Assembly: GCF_036346595.1 (NCBI RefSeq)
Contig: NZ_CP107834.1
Coordinates: 2,790,001-2,854,000 of the forward strand
Length of the DNA stretch: 64,000 bases
Source: Streptomyces sp. NBC_00525
GTDB lineage: Bacteria > Actinomycetota > Actinomycetes > Streptomycetales > Streptomycetaceae
Reading direction: 5' to 3'
Shown here: one piece after another, positions 17,848 to 27,523 of the stretch
Layout: every line of letters starts with the position of its first letter
Position numbering within the stretch: the stretch's first letter is position 1
The notes under the pieces: model-generated
Told to the model about the DNA's origin: nothing
The model's input: only the letters and a program-made list of their open reading frames with translations
Databases searched by the model: none
Position numbers and translations under genes: made by a program

Positions 17848-18455
17848 CCGCGGTACGGGTGCTGCTCGCCGACGACGAGCATCTGATCCGGGGCGCGCTG
17901 GCCGCCCTCCTCGCGATGGAGGAGGACCTGGTGGTGGTCGCGGAGGCGGCGACGGGGCCGGAGGCGCTGGCCATGGCCCGTGCGCACCGGCCGGACGTGG
18001 CGGTGCTGGACCTGGAGATGCCGGGGGCGGACGGTGTGAGTGTGGCCACATCGCTGCGGGCCGAACTCCCGGACTGCCGCACGATGATCGTGACCAGCCA
18101 CGGCCGGCCCGGCCATCTCAAGCGGGCCCTCGCGGCGGGTGTGCGGGCCTTCGTCCCGAAGACCGTCAGCGCCCGTCAGCTGGCCGGCATCATCCGCACC
18201 GTGCACGCGGGAAACCGCTATGTGGACCCGGAGTTGGCGGCGGACGCCATCGCCGCCGGGGACTCGCCGCTGACCGTGCGCGAGACCGAGGTGCTGGAGC
18301 TGGCAGCCGACGGGACGTCGGTCGCGGAGATCGCCGAACGGGCCTCGCTGTCGCAGGGGACCGTACGCAACTACCTGTCCGCGGCGGCCACGAAGCTCGG
18401 GGCCGAGAACCGTCATGCGGCGGTGCGTCTCGCACGGCAGCGGGGTTGGGTATAG
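17844..18455 (+). CDS. Response regulator, NarL/LuxR family
   Basis: A 203-residue protein. The receiver domain has the acidic pair in LLADDEHL, phospho-acceptor Asp in VAVLDLEMPG, and the Thr/Lys switch residues (IVTSHGRP, FVPKTVS). The C-terminal GerE-type HTH is LTVRETEVLELAADGTSVAEIAERASLSQGTVRNYLSAAATKLG. It is the cognate partner of the overlapping kinase gene and probably controls the ABC exporter operon. The stop codon region contains TATAGT, which may double as the -10 box of the tRNA-Gly gene 22 nt downstream. Confidence 0.93.
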   Translation: MTAVRVLLADDEHLIRGALAALLAMEEDLVVVAEAATGPEALAMARAHRPDVAVLDLEMPGADGVSVATSLRAELPDCRTMIVTSHGRPGHLKRALAAGVRAFVPKTVSARQLAGIIRTVHAGNRYVDPELAADAIAAGDSPLTVRETEVLELAADGTSVAEIAERASLSQGTVRNYLSAAATKLGAENRHAAVRLARQRGWV

Positions 18456-18477
18456 TAGGTCTCGCGCTTCGGCGCTT

Positions 18478-18550
18478 GCGGACGTAGCTCAGTTGGTAGA
18501 GCGCAACCTTGCCAAGGTTGAGGTCGCCAGTTCGAACCTGGTCGTCCGCT
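18478..18550 (+). tRNA. tRNA-Gly(GCC), second copy
   Basis: Identical over all 73 nt to the tRNA at 14537-14609: anticodon GCC, discriminator T, no encoded CCA. The two copies bracket the ABC/two-component operon in direct orientation. TATAGT at 18451-18456, overlapping the upstream stop codon, is a likely -10 box. Confidence 0.95.
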
Positions 18551-18558
18551 CGGTTGAG

Positions 18559-18586
18559 GAAGCCCCGGCCTTTCGGTCGGGGCTTC
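18559..18586 (+). terminator. Terminator of the second tRNA-Gly(GCC)
   Basis: A 12-bp stem (GAAGCCCCGGCC with GGTCGGGGCTTC, one G-T pair) and a TTTC loop, followed by TTCGTG. Confidence 0.75.
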
Positions 18587-18663
18587 TTCGTGTCCGTACG
18601 CTCCCGGCCGGGAGTCCCCGCCGACCGGGGCCCGCTCCGGGTCCGGCCGGCGAGGTGTCGCTC

Positions 18664-19578
18664 CTACTGCCAGGGGGTGCCGGTGAGCAGCTCGTACGCC
18701 TCCACGTACTTGGCGCGCGTCGCGTCCACGACCTCCTGGGGCAGGGCCGGGGGCGGCTGCTCGCTCCTGCGGTCCCAGCCGGAGGCCGGCGAGGTCAGCC
18801 AGTCGCGGACGAACTGCTTGTCGTAGGACGGCTGGGCGTGGCCCGGCTCCCAGGAGGCGGCCGGCCAGAAGCGGGAGGAGTCCGGGGTCAGGACCTCGTC
18901 GGCGAGGGTCAGTTGCTCGCCGCCGTCCGCGGTGGGCGCGTAGCCGAACTCGAACTTGGTGTCCGCGAGGATGATCCCGCGCTCGCGCGCGATGTCGCGG
19001 GCCCTGCCGTACACGTCCAGGGTGGTCCGGCGCAGCGCGGCGGCGGTCTCCGTGCCGACCTGGCGGGCCACCTCCTCGTAGCTCACGTTCTCGTCGTGGT
19101 CGCCGACGGCGGCCTTGGTGGCGGGCGTGAAGATCGCGCCCGGCAGCTCGGAGCCGTCCACCAGGCCGTCCGGCAGGCCGATGCCGCAGACGGTGCGCGA
19201 GGCGTCGTACTCCAGCAGGCCGGAGCCCGTGAGGTAGCCGCGGGCGACGCACTCGACCGGGACCATCCGCAGCGACGTGCAGATCATCGTGCGCCCGGCC
19301 CAGTCCTCGGGCGCCCCGGCGGGCACCTCGGTGGACAGCACATGGTTGGGCACCAGGTCGGCGAGCTGGTCGAACCACCACATCGACAGCCGGGTCAGAA
19401 CGCGGCCCTTGTCCGGGATCTCGGTCGGCAGCACCCAGTCGTACGCGGAGATCCGGTCACTGGCGACCATGACGAGGTCACCGGCCTCGTTCCGGTACAG
19501 GTCGCGCACCTTGCCGGTGTGCAGGTGGGTGAGTCCCGGTACCTGCACGGGCTCGGGCTTTTCTACGAATCCGGACAC
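18664..19578 (-). CDS. purC: Phosphoribosylaminoimidazole-succinocarboxamide synthase (SAICAR synthetase)
   Basis: A 304-residue enzyme that joins CAIR and aspartate with ATP in purine synthesis. Family landmarks are HTGKVRDLYRN, MVASDRISAYDWVLPTEIPDKGRVL, PVECVARGYLTGSG and LADTKFEFGY. The GTG at 19578 (MSGFVEKPEPVQVPG) follows GGAGG at good spacing. A much longer open frame extending upstream is a shadow of the next gene. It is transcribed toward the tRNA-Gly and probably alone. Confidence 0.96.
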   Translation of the reverse strand: MSGFVEKPEPVQVPGLTHLHTGKVRDLYRNEAGDLVMVASDRISAYDWVLPTEIPDKGRVLTRLSMWWFDQLADLVPNHVLSTEVPAGAPEDWAGRTMICTSLRMVPVECVARGYLTGSGLLEYDASRTVCGIGLPDGLVDGSELPGAIFTPATKAAVGDHDENVSYEEVARQVGTETAAALRRTTLDVYGRARDIARERGIILADTKFEFGYAPTADGGEQLTLADEVLTPDSSRFWPAASWEPGHAQPSYDKQFVRDWLTSPASGWDRRSEQPPPALPQEVVDATRAKYVEAYELLTGTPWQ

Positions 19579-19694
19579 GCTGCCTCCGCGTAGGTTGATC
19601 CAGGAACGGTTCCGATTCTCCCGTATCCGGGAACGCCCGGCTGCGGAGGGGTGCCGACCGGGTGGCCCGGCGACCCGCTGCGGAACGCCCGCGC

Positions 19695-21155
19695 TCAGGC
19701 CCGCTTGCAGATCCGGTCGAGCAGATTGGCGGTGGCCCGCTGGATGCGCGCGTCCACATGGCCGGGCCGGTCCAGCGCCGGGGACCAGGCGAAGGTGCCC
19801 GAGGCGAAGACCAGCGCGCCGGACGGGGCCCGGTACAGCGAGGTCTCCTGGTACCGCAGCACGCCCTCGCCGTCCTGGTACGGAGAGTGGGCGAGCAGGA
19901 TGCGGTTGTCGTGCTCGGGCAGCGTGGTGCGCGGGAAGTAGCGGTCGGCCTCGCCCGCCACCAGGCCCGCGATCTCGTCGCCCTCGCCGGCGCCCGTGGC
20001 GTCCCACAGCCAGTGGTCCGCGTTCCGCACGACCATCGGATGCGGTTCGGGCACCCGGCCCGCGTACTGGATGCCGAGCAGCTGCTGCTCCGGGCGGTCG
20101 ATCTCCCGCCACAGCGCGGGCTTGCCGGGGCCCCGGCGCTTGCGGCAGGTCAGCAGCCGGTCGGGCACCCCGGACGCCGAGGGTTTGAGGCCGACCTGCC
20201 AGTACATGGTGTTGGCGGAGAGGTGGACCAGCGAGGTGCCGTGGTCGCGGGCGCGCTCCGCCGTACGGCGCATGGGCACCGACCAGTACTCGTCGTGGCC
20301 GGGGAAGACCAGGCCTCGGTAGCGCGTCGGGTCCACCCGGCCCGCGTGCAGGTCGCGGGTGTCGGCGTAGGCGAGGTCGTAGCCGTAGCGCTCGGCCCAG
20401 CGGATGAAGTCGTACGCGTGTCCCACATGCAGCGGGAGGCCGGCGCCGGCGTAGGGGCGGTCGAACGAGACGGTGACCGCCGCGTCCTCCTCGCCGAGCA
20501 GCCGGCCCTCCTCGTCCCAGGCGTGGTAGAGGCTGGCGCCGGTCCGGCCGTCCTCCGGGTAGAGGTTGTACGCCTGCCAGGTGACGTCCGGGAGCACCAG
20601 CAGCAGGTCGGCCGGGTGGTCGTCGCGGATGGTGAACGGGATGTGGGAGCGGTAGCCGTCGAGCGTCGTGAGCACGGCGACGTACGCGCCGATCGACCAG
20701 TAGGACGGGATCTGCAGCCGCCAGGACAGCCACCAGTGGTGGCAGGAGACCGTGCGGTCGGCGGTGAGCGGGGCCGGCTGGACGATGCCGGACAGCCGGG
20801 GGCTCGTGGTGATCTTCGAGGCGCCGTCGCCCCCGTAGTGGCCGATCCGGTAGACGTCCACGGTGAACTGCTGGGGCGGGTCCACCGTGATGTGGAAGTC
20901 GATCGCCTCACCGGGGGCGGCGGCTCCGGTGGAGGTGAAGCCCTTGATCTGCCGGTGCACGTCGTCGGCGGTGCGCGTGCCGCCGTCCGTGGAGCGGTGC
21001 AGGGTGGGGTCCGCGTACCAGGGCACGATCTGCCCGGTGTCGTCGAAGTAGTTCTCGCTGCCGCGCAGCCAGGGCAGCGGGCCCTGGCCGAAAGGATCGG
21101 TCACGGCGTGCGCCAAGGCACCCGATTCCCACCGACGGATCTGTTCCGCCCCCAT
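19695..21155 (-). CDS. N,N-dimethylformamidase large-subunit-like protein
   Basis: A 486-residue protein matching the domain named after the large subunit of N,N-dimethylformamidase. Landmarks are DFHITVDPPQQFTVDVYRIGHYGG, the segment LLVLPDVTWQAYNLYPEDG, GLVFPGHDEYWS and HLSANTMYWQVG. In actinobacteria these proteins are common and their substrates unknown; the name reflects homology only. There is no clear signal peptide. It lies upstream of purC on the same strand, in the slot taken by the same family in other Streptomyces. Catalytic activity cannot be judged from sequence alone. Confidence 0.85.
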   Translation of the reverse strand: MGAEQIRRWESGALAHAVTDPFGQGPLPWLRGSENYFDDTGQIVPWYADPTLHRSTDGGTRTADDVHRQIKGFTSTGAAAPGEAIDFHITVDPPQQFTVDVYRIGHYGGDGASKITTSPRLSGIVQPAPLTADRTVSCHHWWLSWRLQIPSYWSIGAYVAVLTTLDGYRSHIPFTIRDDHPADLLLVLPDVTWQAYNLYPEDGRTGASLYHAWDEEGRLLGEEDAAVTVSFDRPYAGAGLPLHVGHAYDFIRWAERYGYDLAYADTRDLHAGRVDPTRYRGLVFPGHDEYWSVPMRRTAERARDHGTSLVHLSANTMYWQVGLKPSASGVPDRLLTCRKRRGPGKPALWREIDRPEQQLLGIQYAGRVPEPHPMVVRNADHWLWDATGAGEGDEIAGLVAGEADRYFPRTTLPEHDNRILLAHSPYQDGEGVLRYQETSLYRAPSGALVFASGTFAWSPALDRPGHVDARIQRATANLLDRICKRA

Positions 21156-21329
21156 TGACGCTCCCCCTCCCTCACAACCCCCGGAACAACAGTGACGCGC
21201 CGGCAGTCGGCGCCGTTCCCCAGCACATCACATAACGCACGCACTCCGTCACCGTTCGTCGCGAATTGACGTTTAACGGAACTCGATGCTCCGGTTACCT
21301 CCGTTCCGTGCCGGTGGCGACCGGTCGGG

Positions 21330-23255
21330 TCAGACCAGGCGTACGGGCTTGTCGACGCGTACGCCGACCGCGTCCAGCCAGGACCGCAGCGGGCCCGCGT
21401 CACCGTCCTCGATCAGGCTGAGCACCGGGCTCCCCAGGTCCGCCCCGCGTTCCCCGCCGACGAGCAGCGCGGGCCCGTCGAGCCAGTCGAGCCCGGGGGC
21501 GGCCCCCGCCGTGTCCACGGCGGCACAGCAGACCATCGCCGCGACGTGGTCGACGAGCAGGTCGATCCCGGTACGGGGCGGCTGCAGCGGGAAGAGGGGG
21601 AGGGGGTCGGGGCCCCAGGGGGCGAGAAGGTCCTCGCGGGCGGGATGGTGGGCGGGGGCCGTGGAGCCGGTGGGGGCGCTCGGGGTGGGGGCGCTCGGAG
21701 TGGGGACGCTCGGGGTGGGGGCGCTCGCGCCGGAGTGCGCCTCCGCGCTGTGCGCGTCCGTACCGGCGTGCACGGCGTGGCCGTGAGCCCCCTCCGCGCT
21801 GTGGGCTCCGGCGTGCGCGGGCGCGTCCGCGCCGGTGGGGGCGCCGTGTACGGGGGCGTCTTGTACGGGGGCGCTCTGCACGGGGGCGTCCTGTACCGGG
21901 GCAGCGGCCGCGGGAGCACCGGGCCGGGGCGTACCGGGCCCGTCCGCTCCCCTGGCTCCCGCCCGGTCCGCCGCCTCCTCGCGGGCCAGTGCCGCGGTGA
22001 TCCCGGCCGCCAGCGCCTCGCCACCGCTCTCCGCCGCCTCCAGGTGGTCGACGACGCGGGCCAGCGTGGGCACTCCGTCGTCGCCCAGGGCGTCCAGGAC
22101 CCGGTGCAGACGGGCCGCCTCGGAGCGCCACTTCCGGTCGACCACCTCGTCCGGGTACTGCTGCCAGTCCACCGGCGCCCAGTCGGCGCCCACCCCGGCG
22201 GGGCCGCCGTGGAACAGCCGGGCCGCCAGCAGGGAGACCGCCTCGTCGGCCGCGCCGGGCTCCTCCAGGAGGTCGCAGGCGGGGCGCTCGCCGAGCCGGG
22301 AGGCGTACCCCTCGGCCAGCCGGTCGCGGCGGGACAGCTCGGTGAGAGCGCAGACGACGCCCGCGTCCAGCTGCGAGGGCCAGCGGCCCATCCGCCAGGC
22401 GGGCAGCGCGACCCGGGTGAGCAGCCGGTCCCAGCCGGCGTAGGCGAGGCCGACCTGCTCCTGCGCGACGATCCGCACCCCGTAGTCCACCGCCTGGGCG
22501 CGCGTGGAGGCGGCGGCGGCCACACCCCGCTCCATCTCGGCGGCGTGGCCGCGGCAGCTGCGCAGCAGCATCCGGGCGATCCGGCCGACGAAGGCGCGCG
22601 GCAGCCGCAGCACCCGGCCCACCGGCCCCCGGCCGGGGGCGGCCGCGTCCGCGACGGCCCCGTCGAGGCCCCGGACGAAGCGCCGGGCGGCGGCTATGTC
22701 GGGATGGGCGGACGAGCTCGTACCCGCGACGACCGGGGCGAGGACCGCGCGCAGCTCGCCGACCCGCATCCACCACAGGAACGGCGACCCGATGACCAGC
22801 ACCGGGGCCGCCTCGGCGCGCCCGGCGGAGCCACCGCCCGCCGGGCGGGCGCGGTCCTCCAGCCAGCTGTCGCAGTCGGGCGTGAGCGCTATCGCGGCGG
22901 GCGCGGGCACGTCGAGCCGGTCCGCGAGCTCACGGACCAGGCGGTAGAGGTCGGGGGCCGCCGTCTCGCTCAGCGGGACGGTCGGGCTGACCGCAGGTTT
23001 CGCCCGCGCGACCGCGATCGCGACGGCTGCCGCGATCAGCAGGACGACGAGCGCGCAGGCGGCCACCGCCCAGCGGGCCGCGTCCCAGCCGTCGCCGCTC
23101 GCGAATCCCCGCGCCCCGGCGGCGAACAGCACCGCGGCCAGCGCCGCGGGCAGCAGCGCGGCCGCCGTCGCCCTGCCGCGAATGCGCAGCAGGGCGAGCG
23201 CCCGGACCCGCGCCGCACGCGCGCCCGGCTCCTCACCCGTACCGGTACCGGACAT
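21330..23255 (-). CDS. Membrane protein resembling M48 peptidase with lost zinc motif
   Basis: 641 residues. Two N-terminal membrane helices (about 30-52 and 63-83) precede a cytoplasmic region. APVLVIGSPFLWWMRVGELRAVLAPVVAG closely follows the Ste24/HtpX pattern, in which this helix normally reads ELRAVLAHELGH; the metal-binding HExxH is replaced by PVVAG. The segment from 150 to 400 keeps the helical layout of that family. A low-complexity stretch (about 440-540) has repeats of APVQD/APVHG, His-Ala-Glu and PTPSAPTPS. I read it as a pseudo-peptidase conserved for a non-catalytic role. It is divergent from nothing nearby and probably monocistronic. Confidence 0.7.
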   Translation of the reverse strand: MSGTGTGEEPGARAARVRALALLRIRGRATAAALLPAALAAVLFAAGARGFASGDGWDAARWAVAACALVVLLIAAAVAIAVARAKPAVSPTVPLSETAAPDLYRLVRELADRLDVPAPAAIALTPDCDSWLEDRARPAGGGSAGRAEAAPVLVIGSPFLWWMRVGELRAVLAPVVAGTSSSAHPDIAAARRFVRGLDGAVADAAAPGRGPVGRVLRLPRAFVGRIARMLLRSCRGHAAEMERGVAAAASTRAQAVDYGVRIVAQEQVGLAYAGWDRLLTRVALPAWRMGRWPSQLDAGVVCALTELSRRDRLAEGYASRLGERPACDLLEEPGAADEAVSLLAARLFHGGPAGVGADWAPVDWQQYPDEVVDRKWRSEAARLHRVLDALGDDGVPTLARVVDHLEAAESGGEALAAGITAALAREEAADRAGARGADGPGTPRPGAPAAAAPVQDAPVQSAPVQDAPVHGAPTGADAPAHAGAHSAEGAHGHAVHAGTDAHSAEAHSGASAPTPSVPTPSAPTPSAPTGSTAPAHHPAREDLLAPWGPDPLPLFPLQPPRTGIDLLVDHVAAMVCCAAVDTAGAAPGLDWLDGPALLVGGERGADLGSPVLSLIEDGDAGPLRSWLDAVGVRVDKPVRLV

Positions 23256-23498
23256 GGCTGGACCTCACCCCCTCTGCCCCCACGGCGGTGTTGCTCACTC
23301 CCCCACTGTGGCACCGGCCCCTGACATCGCAATGCCGGTGGGCCAAGTGCCGGAACGCCTGCGCCGCACCCTAGTTGGGGGTGCGGCGGGCGTCATCCGG
23401 ATGGCTCAGCCGTCACTCGATGGAATGGCTTTGGGCAAAGGTGTTGAGGTGTGGGGGGCCTACGGGGTACGGGGGCGAGGCCCTCGTTTTTGGCCGGA

Positions 23499-24767
23499 TC
23501 AGGCCCGTGCGGTTGCCGCGTCCTCGGCGGCCTTGCGGGCGATGTCCGTACGCAGCTGGGAGCCCTCCAGCCGAATCCTGGCCGCCGCCGCGTAGGCGCG
23601 CTCGCGGGCGCCCGCGAGGTCCTCGGCCGTCGCCGTCACGGACAGCACCCGGCCGCCCGCGCTGACGACCGCGTCGCCCTCGCGGCGGGTGCCGGCGTGC
23701 AGGACGTACGCGTGCGGGGCGTCCTGCGCCGCGACCTCGTCGAGCCCCTCGATCGCATCACCCGTACGGGGAGTCCCCGGATAGTTGTGCGAGGCGATGA
23801 CCACGGTGACGGCCGCCTCCTCGCTCCACCGCAGCGGAGGCAGCTGGTCCAGGGAGCCGTTGGCGGACGCGAGCAGCACGCCGGCCAGCGGCGTCTTCAG
23901 GCGCGCCAGGACGACCTGGGTTTCCGGGTCGCCGAACCGGGCGTTGAACTCGATGACCCGTACACCGCGCGAGGTGATCGCGAGGCCCGCGTACAGCAGC
24001 CCCGAGAAGGGCGTACCGCGCCGGCGCAGCTCGTCGACGGTCGGCTGGAGCACCGACTCCAGGACCTCGTCCACCAGCTTGGGGTCGGCCCACGGCAGCG
24101 GGGAGTACGCGCCCATGCCGCCGGTGTTCGGGCCCTCGTCGCCGTCGAGCGCGCGCTTGAAGTCCTGGGCGGGCTGGAGCGGCAGCACGGTAGTGCCGTC
24201 CGTGATCGCGAAGAGGCTCACCTCGGGGCCGTCGAGGAACTCCTCGATGACCACCCGGTCGCAGGCGAGCGCGTGGGCGCGGGCCGCCTCGACGTCCTCG
24301 GTGACGACGACGCCCTTGCCGGCGGCCAGCCCGTCGTCCTTGACGACGTACGGCGCGCCGAAGGCGTCGAGGGCGGCGTCGATCTCGGCGGGCGTGGAGC
24401 ACACGTAGCTGCGGGCGGTCGGTACGCCCGCGCCGGCCATGACGTCCTTCGCGAACGCCTTCGAGCCCTCCAGCCGGGCGGCCTCGCCGGACGGGCCGAA
24501 GCAGGCGATGCCGGCGGCGCGCACGGCGTCGGCGACCCCGGCGACGAGGGGCGCCTCCGGGCCGACGACCACCAGATCGGCACCCAGCTCGGTGGCGAGG
24601 TGCGCGACGGCAGCGCCGTCGAGGGCGTCGACCTGGTGCAGTTCGGCCACCTCTGCGATACCGGCGTTGCCGGGGGCGCAGTACAGGTCGGTGACCTCGG
24701 GGTCGAGGGACAGAGAGCGGCACAGGGCATGTTCGCGGGCGCCGCCGCCGATGACGAGGACCTTCAC
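23499..24767 (-). CDS. purD: Phosphoribosylamine-glycine ligase (GAR synthetase)
   Basis: A 422-residue ATP-grasp enzyme that makes GAR from phosphoribosylamine and glycine. It starts with the signature [15 protein letters not shown]; the ATP-grasp lid has [16 protein letters not shown], and the metal site is [14 protein letters not shown]. The GTG at 24767 is set by the conserved start; the open frame extends further only through non-coding DNA. It lies downstream of dnaX across a 245-nt region with tandem heptamers. Confidence 0.96.
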   Translation of the reverse strand: MKVLVIGGGAREHALCRSLSLDPEVTDLYCAPGNAGIAEVAELHQVDALDGAAVAHLATELGADLVVVGPEAPLVAGVADAVRAAGIACFGPSGEAARLEGSKAFAKDVMAGAGVPTARSYVCSTPAEIDAALDAFGAPYVVKDDGLAAGKGVVVTEDVEAARAHALACDRVVIEEFLDGPEVSLFAITDGTTVLPLQPAQDFKRALDGDEGPNTGGMGAYSPLPWADPKLVDEVLESVLQPTVDELRRRGTPFSGLLYAGLAITSRGVRVIEFNARFGDPETQVVLARLKTPLAGVLLASANGSLDQLPPLRWSEEAAVTVVIASHNYPGTPRTGDAIEGLDEVAAQDAPHAYVLHAGTRREGDAVVSAGGRVLSVTATAEDLAGARERAYAAAARIRLEGSQLRTDIARKAAEDAATARA

Positions 24768-24904
24768 GGGGTGCAGCCTAGCCGCCGGGACGCGCGGGCC
24801 CGGACGGCCGCCGATCCGTGGACACGGGGGCGCGTGCCGCGCCGGGGGCGGGGGCGGCACGTCGGGGCGCCGGGTGTCAGGTGCCCGGCGTCAGGTTCCG
24901 GAGT

Positions 24905-24992
24905 CCGGCGTTCGGCGTTCGGCGCCAGGTTCCGGTGTCCGGTGTCCGGCGTTCGGCGTTCGGCGTTCGGCGTTCGGCGTTCGGCGTTCGGA
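24905..24992. repeat. Tandem heptamer minisatellite (unit CGGCGTT)
   Basis: Between the purD start and the dnaX stop the heptamer CGGCGTT is repeated in tandem, with six nearly perfect units from about 24948 to 24991. Shorter and degenerate units (CGGCGTTCGG, CCGGTGT) lie at 24905-24950. Period 7 is not a codon multiple and the region is outside genes. Such slippage-prone tracts are expected to vary in copy number between strains. Confidence 0.8.
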
Positions 24993-25012
24993 AGGGTGTC
25001 GGTGCCGGCGGG

Positions 25013-27256
25013 CTATTCGTTCGTGTACTCCTCCACCACCGTGGCCCCCAGCTCGCGGACGATCAGCTCGTGCCCGGAGAGCGCGGAGTCGACCAGGTCG
25101 GGGTCGTCGGCCTCCGGGATGTCGTCCTCGGGCGCCACGGCCCTGGGCGGCTCGGGAGCGGCGGCGGCCGGCGGCGGCCCGGCCGGGGCCCCGGAGCCGC
25201 CCGGCTGCGGCGGGGCGGCGGGAGGCTGGGCGGGGGCGGGCCGCTGCTCGTACGACTGCGGCGCGGGGGCGGCGGGCCGCTGCGGGGCGGGCGGCGGAGT
25301 GTACGGGCGCTGCCCCCCGGACGGCGGCGGCGCGGGCTGCCCGCCGCCGGACGGGTCCACGATGGCCTCGATCTTCCACTGCGCGTTGAACCGCTCGGCC
25401 AGGGCCTGCCGCAGCACGTCCTCGCTGCCGCTGCTCGCGAAGTTGTCCCGCGCTCCGGCGTTGAGGAAGCCGATCTGCAGGGTGCTGCCGTCGAACCCGG
25501 TGACCTGGGCGTTCTGGCTGAGAAGGATCCACGTGAAACGTCGGCGGTTCTTCACCGCCTCCAGGATGTCGGGCCACATGTTGCGCACCTGCCCCGCGCC
25601 CTGCGCCATGCCCGGCGCGGTCTCGGGGGAGGTGGCGGGGGCGCTCTGCGGCGCGGGGACGGGCGCGGCCGGGGCGGGCGTGGGCGCCGGGGCGGGGCCC
25701 CTGCCGGGCGCGGCGGCGGTGGGCCAGCCGCCGGGGCGGCGTCCCTGGTCGGCGGCGGGCGCGGGCGCGGAGGCCGCGGCGGGCCACGCCCCGGGCCGCT
25801 GCCCGGAGCCGGGCGCATCGGCGGGGGGCGGGGTGGGCGCGGGGGCTGCGGGCGGGGCCTGCGGGTCGGCCGGAGCCTGCGTGTACGGGGCGGGGGGCTC
25901 CGGGGCCTGCGCGGCGGCCGGGGCGGGGGGCTGCTGCCCGTACGGGGCCTGCGGCGCGGGCGCGTCCCCCCGGACGGCGGCGCGCGCGGCGGCGGGCCCG
26001 GCGCCCGGCTGCGGGGCGGCGGGGGCCGGTGCGTGGGCGAGGGCCTCGGGGCCGGGGACGTACCCCATGGCGGGACCGGGGCCGGTGGTGGCGAAGGAGG
26101 CGCCCCGTTCCAGCCGGTCGAGCCGGGCCTGGAGCGAGCGCTCGTCGTCGAAGGCGGCGGGCAGCAGGACCCGGGCGCAGATCAGCTCGACCTGGAGGCG
26201 CGGCGAGGTCGCGCCGCGCATCTCCGTGAGCCCCTGGTTGACCAGGTCGGCGGCGCGGCTCAGCTCGGCGGCCCCGAACACGGACGCCTGGGCCTGCATC
26301 CGCTCCACGACGTCGGCGGGCGCGTCGATCAGCCCCTTCTCCCCGGCGTCGGGGACGGCGGCGAGGATCACCAGGTCGCGCAGCCGCTCCAGCAGGTCGG
26401 CGACGAAGCGGCGCGGATCGTTGCCGCCCTCGATGACCCGGTCCACGACCTCGAAGGCGGCGGCCCCGTCGCCCGCCGCGAAGGCGTCGACGACGGAGTC
26501 GAGCAGGGAGCCGTCCGTATAACCGAGGAGGGCCGTCGCCATGGCGTACGTCACACCCTCGTCGCCCGCGCCGGCGAGCAGCTGGTCCATGACGGACATC
26601 GAGTCACGTACGGACCCGGCACCGGCCCGTACGACGAGCGGCAGGACGCCCTCGTCGACGTGGCTGTTCTCCCGGCCGCAGACCTCGGCGAGGTAGTCGC
26701 GCAGCGTCCCCGGCGGCACCAGCCGGAAGGGGTAGTGGTGGGTGCGCGAACGGATGGTGCCGATGACCTTCTCGGGCTCCGTGGTCGCGAAGATGAACTT
26801 CAGATGCTCCGGGGGCTCCTCCACCACCTTCAGCAGGGCGTTGAACCCCGCCGAGGTCACCATGTGGGCCTCGTCGATGATGTAGATCTTGTAACGACTG
26901 GAGGCCGGCCCGAAGAACGCCTTCTCGCGCAGATCACGGGCGTCGTCCACGCCACCGTGCGAAGCGGCGTCGATCTCGATGACGTCGATCGACCCCGGCC
27001 CGTTGCGCGCGAGGTCCCGGCAGGACTGGCACTCGCCGCAGGGAGTGGGCGTGGGCCCCTGCTCGCAGTTCAGGCAGCGGGCGAGGATGCGCGCACTCGT
27101 CGTCTTGCCGCAGCCCCGCGGGCCGCTGAACAGGTACGCGTGATTGACCCGGTTGTTCCGCAGGGCCTGCTGGAGCGGGTCAGTGACATGCTCCTGACCG
27201 ATGACCTCGGCGAACGACTCGGGGCGGTAGCGGCGGTACAGCGCAAGGGACGACAC
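25013..27256 (-). CDS. dnaX: DNA polymerase III subunit gamma/tau
   Basis: A 747-residue clamp-loader ATPase. It begins SSLALYRRYRPESFAEVIGQEHVTDPL; Walker A is FSGPRGCGKTTSARIL, the zinc module CLNCEQGPTPTPCGECQSC, Walker B IYIIDEAHM, and sensor 1 FATTEPEKV. From about residue 400 to 580 it is a Pro/Ala/Gly-rich linker typical of actinobacterial DnaX. A conserved tau-like C-terminus follows (NMWPDILEAVKNRRRFTWILLSQNAQV). GTG at 27256 is chosen by homology; the frame extends 23 codons upstream. No E. coli-type slippery sequence was noticed, so probably only the tau form is made. Confidence 0.95.
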   Translation of the reverse strand: MSSLALYRRYRPESFAEVIGQEHVTDPLQQALRNNRVNHAYLFSGPRGCGKTTSARILARCLNCEQGPTPTPCGECQSCRDLARNGPGSIDVIEIDAASHGGVDDARDLREKAFFGPASSRYKIYIIDEAHMVTSAGFNALLKVVEEPPEHLKFIFATTEPEKVIGTIRSRTHHYPFRLVPPGTLRDYLAEVCGRENSHVDEGVLPLVVRAGAGSVRDSMSVMDQLLAGAGDEGVTYAMATALLGYTDGSLLDSVVDAFAAGDGAAAFEVVDRVIEGGNDPRRFVADLLERLRDLVILAAVPDAGEKGLIDAPADVVERMQAQASVFGAAELSRAADLVNQGLTEMRGATSPRLQVELICARVLLPAAFDDERSLQARLDRLERGASFATTGPGPAMGYVPGPEALAHAPAPAAPQPGAGPAAARAAVRGDAPAPQAPYGQQPPAPAAAQAPEPPAPYTQAPADPQAPPAAPAPTPPPADAPGSGQRPGAWPAAASAPAPAADQGRRPGGWPTAAAPGRGPAPAPTPAPAAPVPAPQSAPATSPETAPGMAQGAGQVRNMWPDILEAVKNRRRFTWILLSQNAQVTGFDGSTLQIGFLNAGARDNFASSGSEDVLRQALAERFNAQWKIEAIVDPSGGGQPAPPPSGGQRPYTPPPAPQRPAAPAPQSYEQRPAPAQPPAAPPQPGGSGAPAGPPPAAAAPEPPRAVAPEDDIPEADDPDLVDSALSGHELIVRELGATVVEEYTNE

Positions 27257-27310
27257 ACCTACGAGGTTATCGGGGCGCACTGACAACCCCACCCGCGCCC
27301 GAACACGCAA

Positions 27311-27409
27311 GGGCCCCCCACGCACCCGCCAGAGCCAACCTACCCTTGCTGCCTTCCGGCCCTGGGGGAGTTCAGTCAGATAGCGCCACGTGAGGGGCTG
27401 ACGCCCACC
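27311..27409 (-). ncRNA. ffs: Signal recognition particle RNA, small bacterial type
   Basis: Read on the minus strand, the region holds the universal SRP domain IV, GGCCGGAAGGCAGCAAGGG, with the GGAA tetraloop and the asymmetric and symmetric internal loops that bind Ffh. Flanking sequences (CCCCTCACG near the 5' side and CGTGGGGGG near the 3' side) can form the long helix. It lies 55 nt upstream of dnaX on the same strand, its usual place in actinobacteria. Ends are approximate. Confidence 0.88.
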
Positions 27410-27523
27410 TTAACCGATCCCCACCCCCACAAGTCCACCTCCCCCACCTCCCCGAACCCCCTCCAGCACCTCCCCGCGGATCGGGTTCGCGAGCACTCCC
27501 CAACGTCTTGTATTGTTTGCGGC

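Noticed and set aside
18664..20733. 689-residue minus-strand open frame covering purC and more
   Set aside because: Only the last 304 codons are PurC; the rest is an antisense-free shadow of the formamidase-like gene in another frame.
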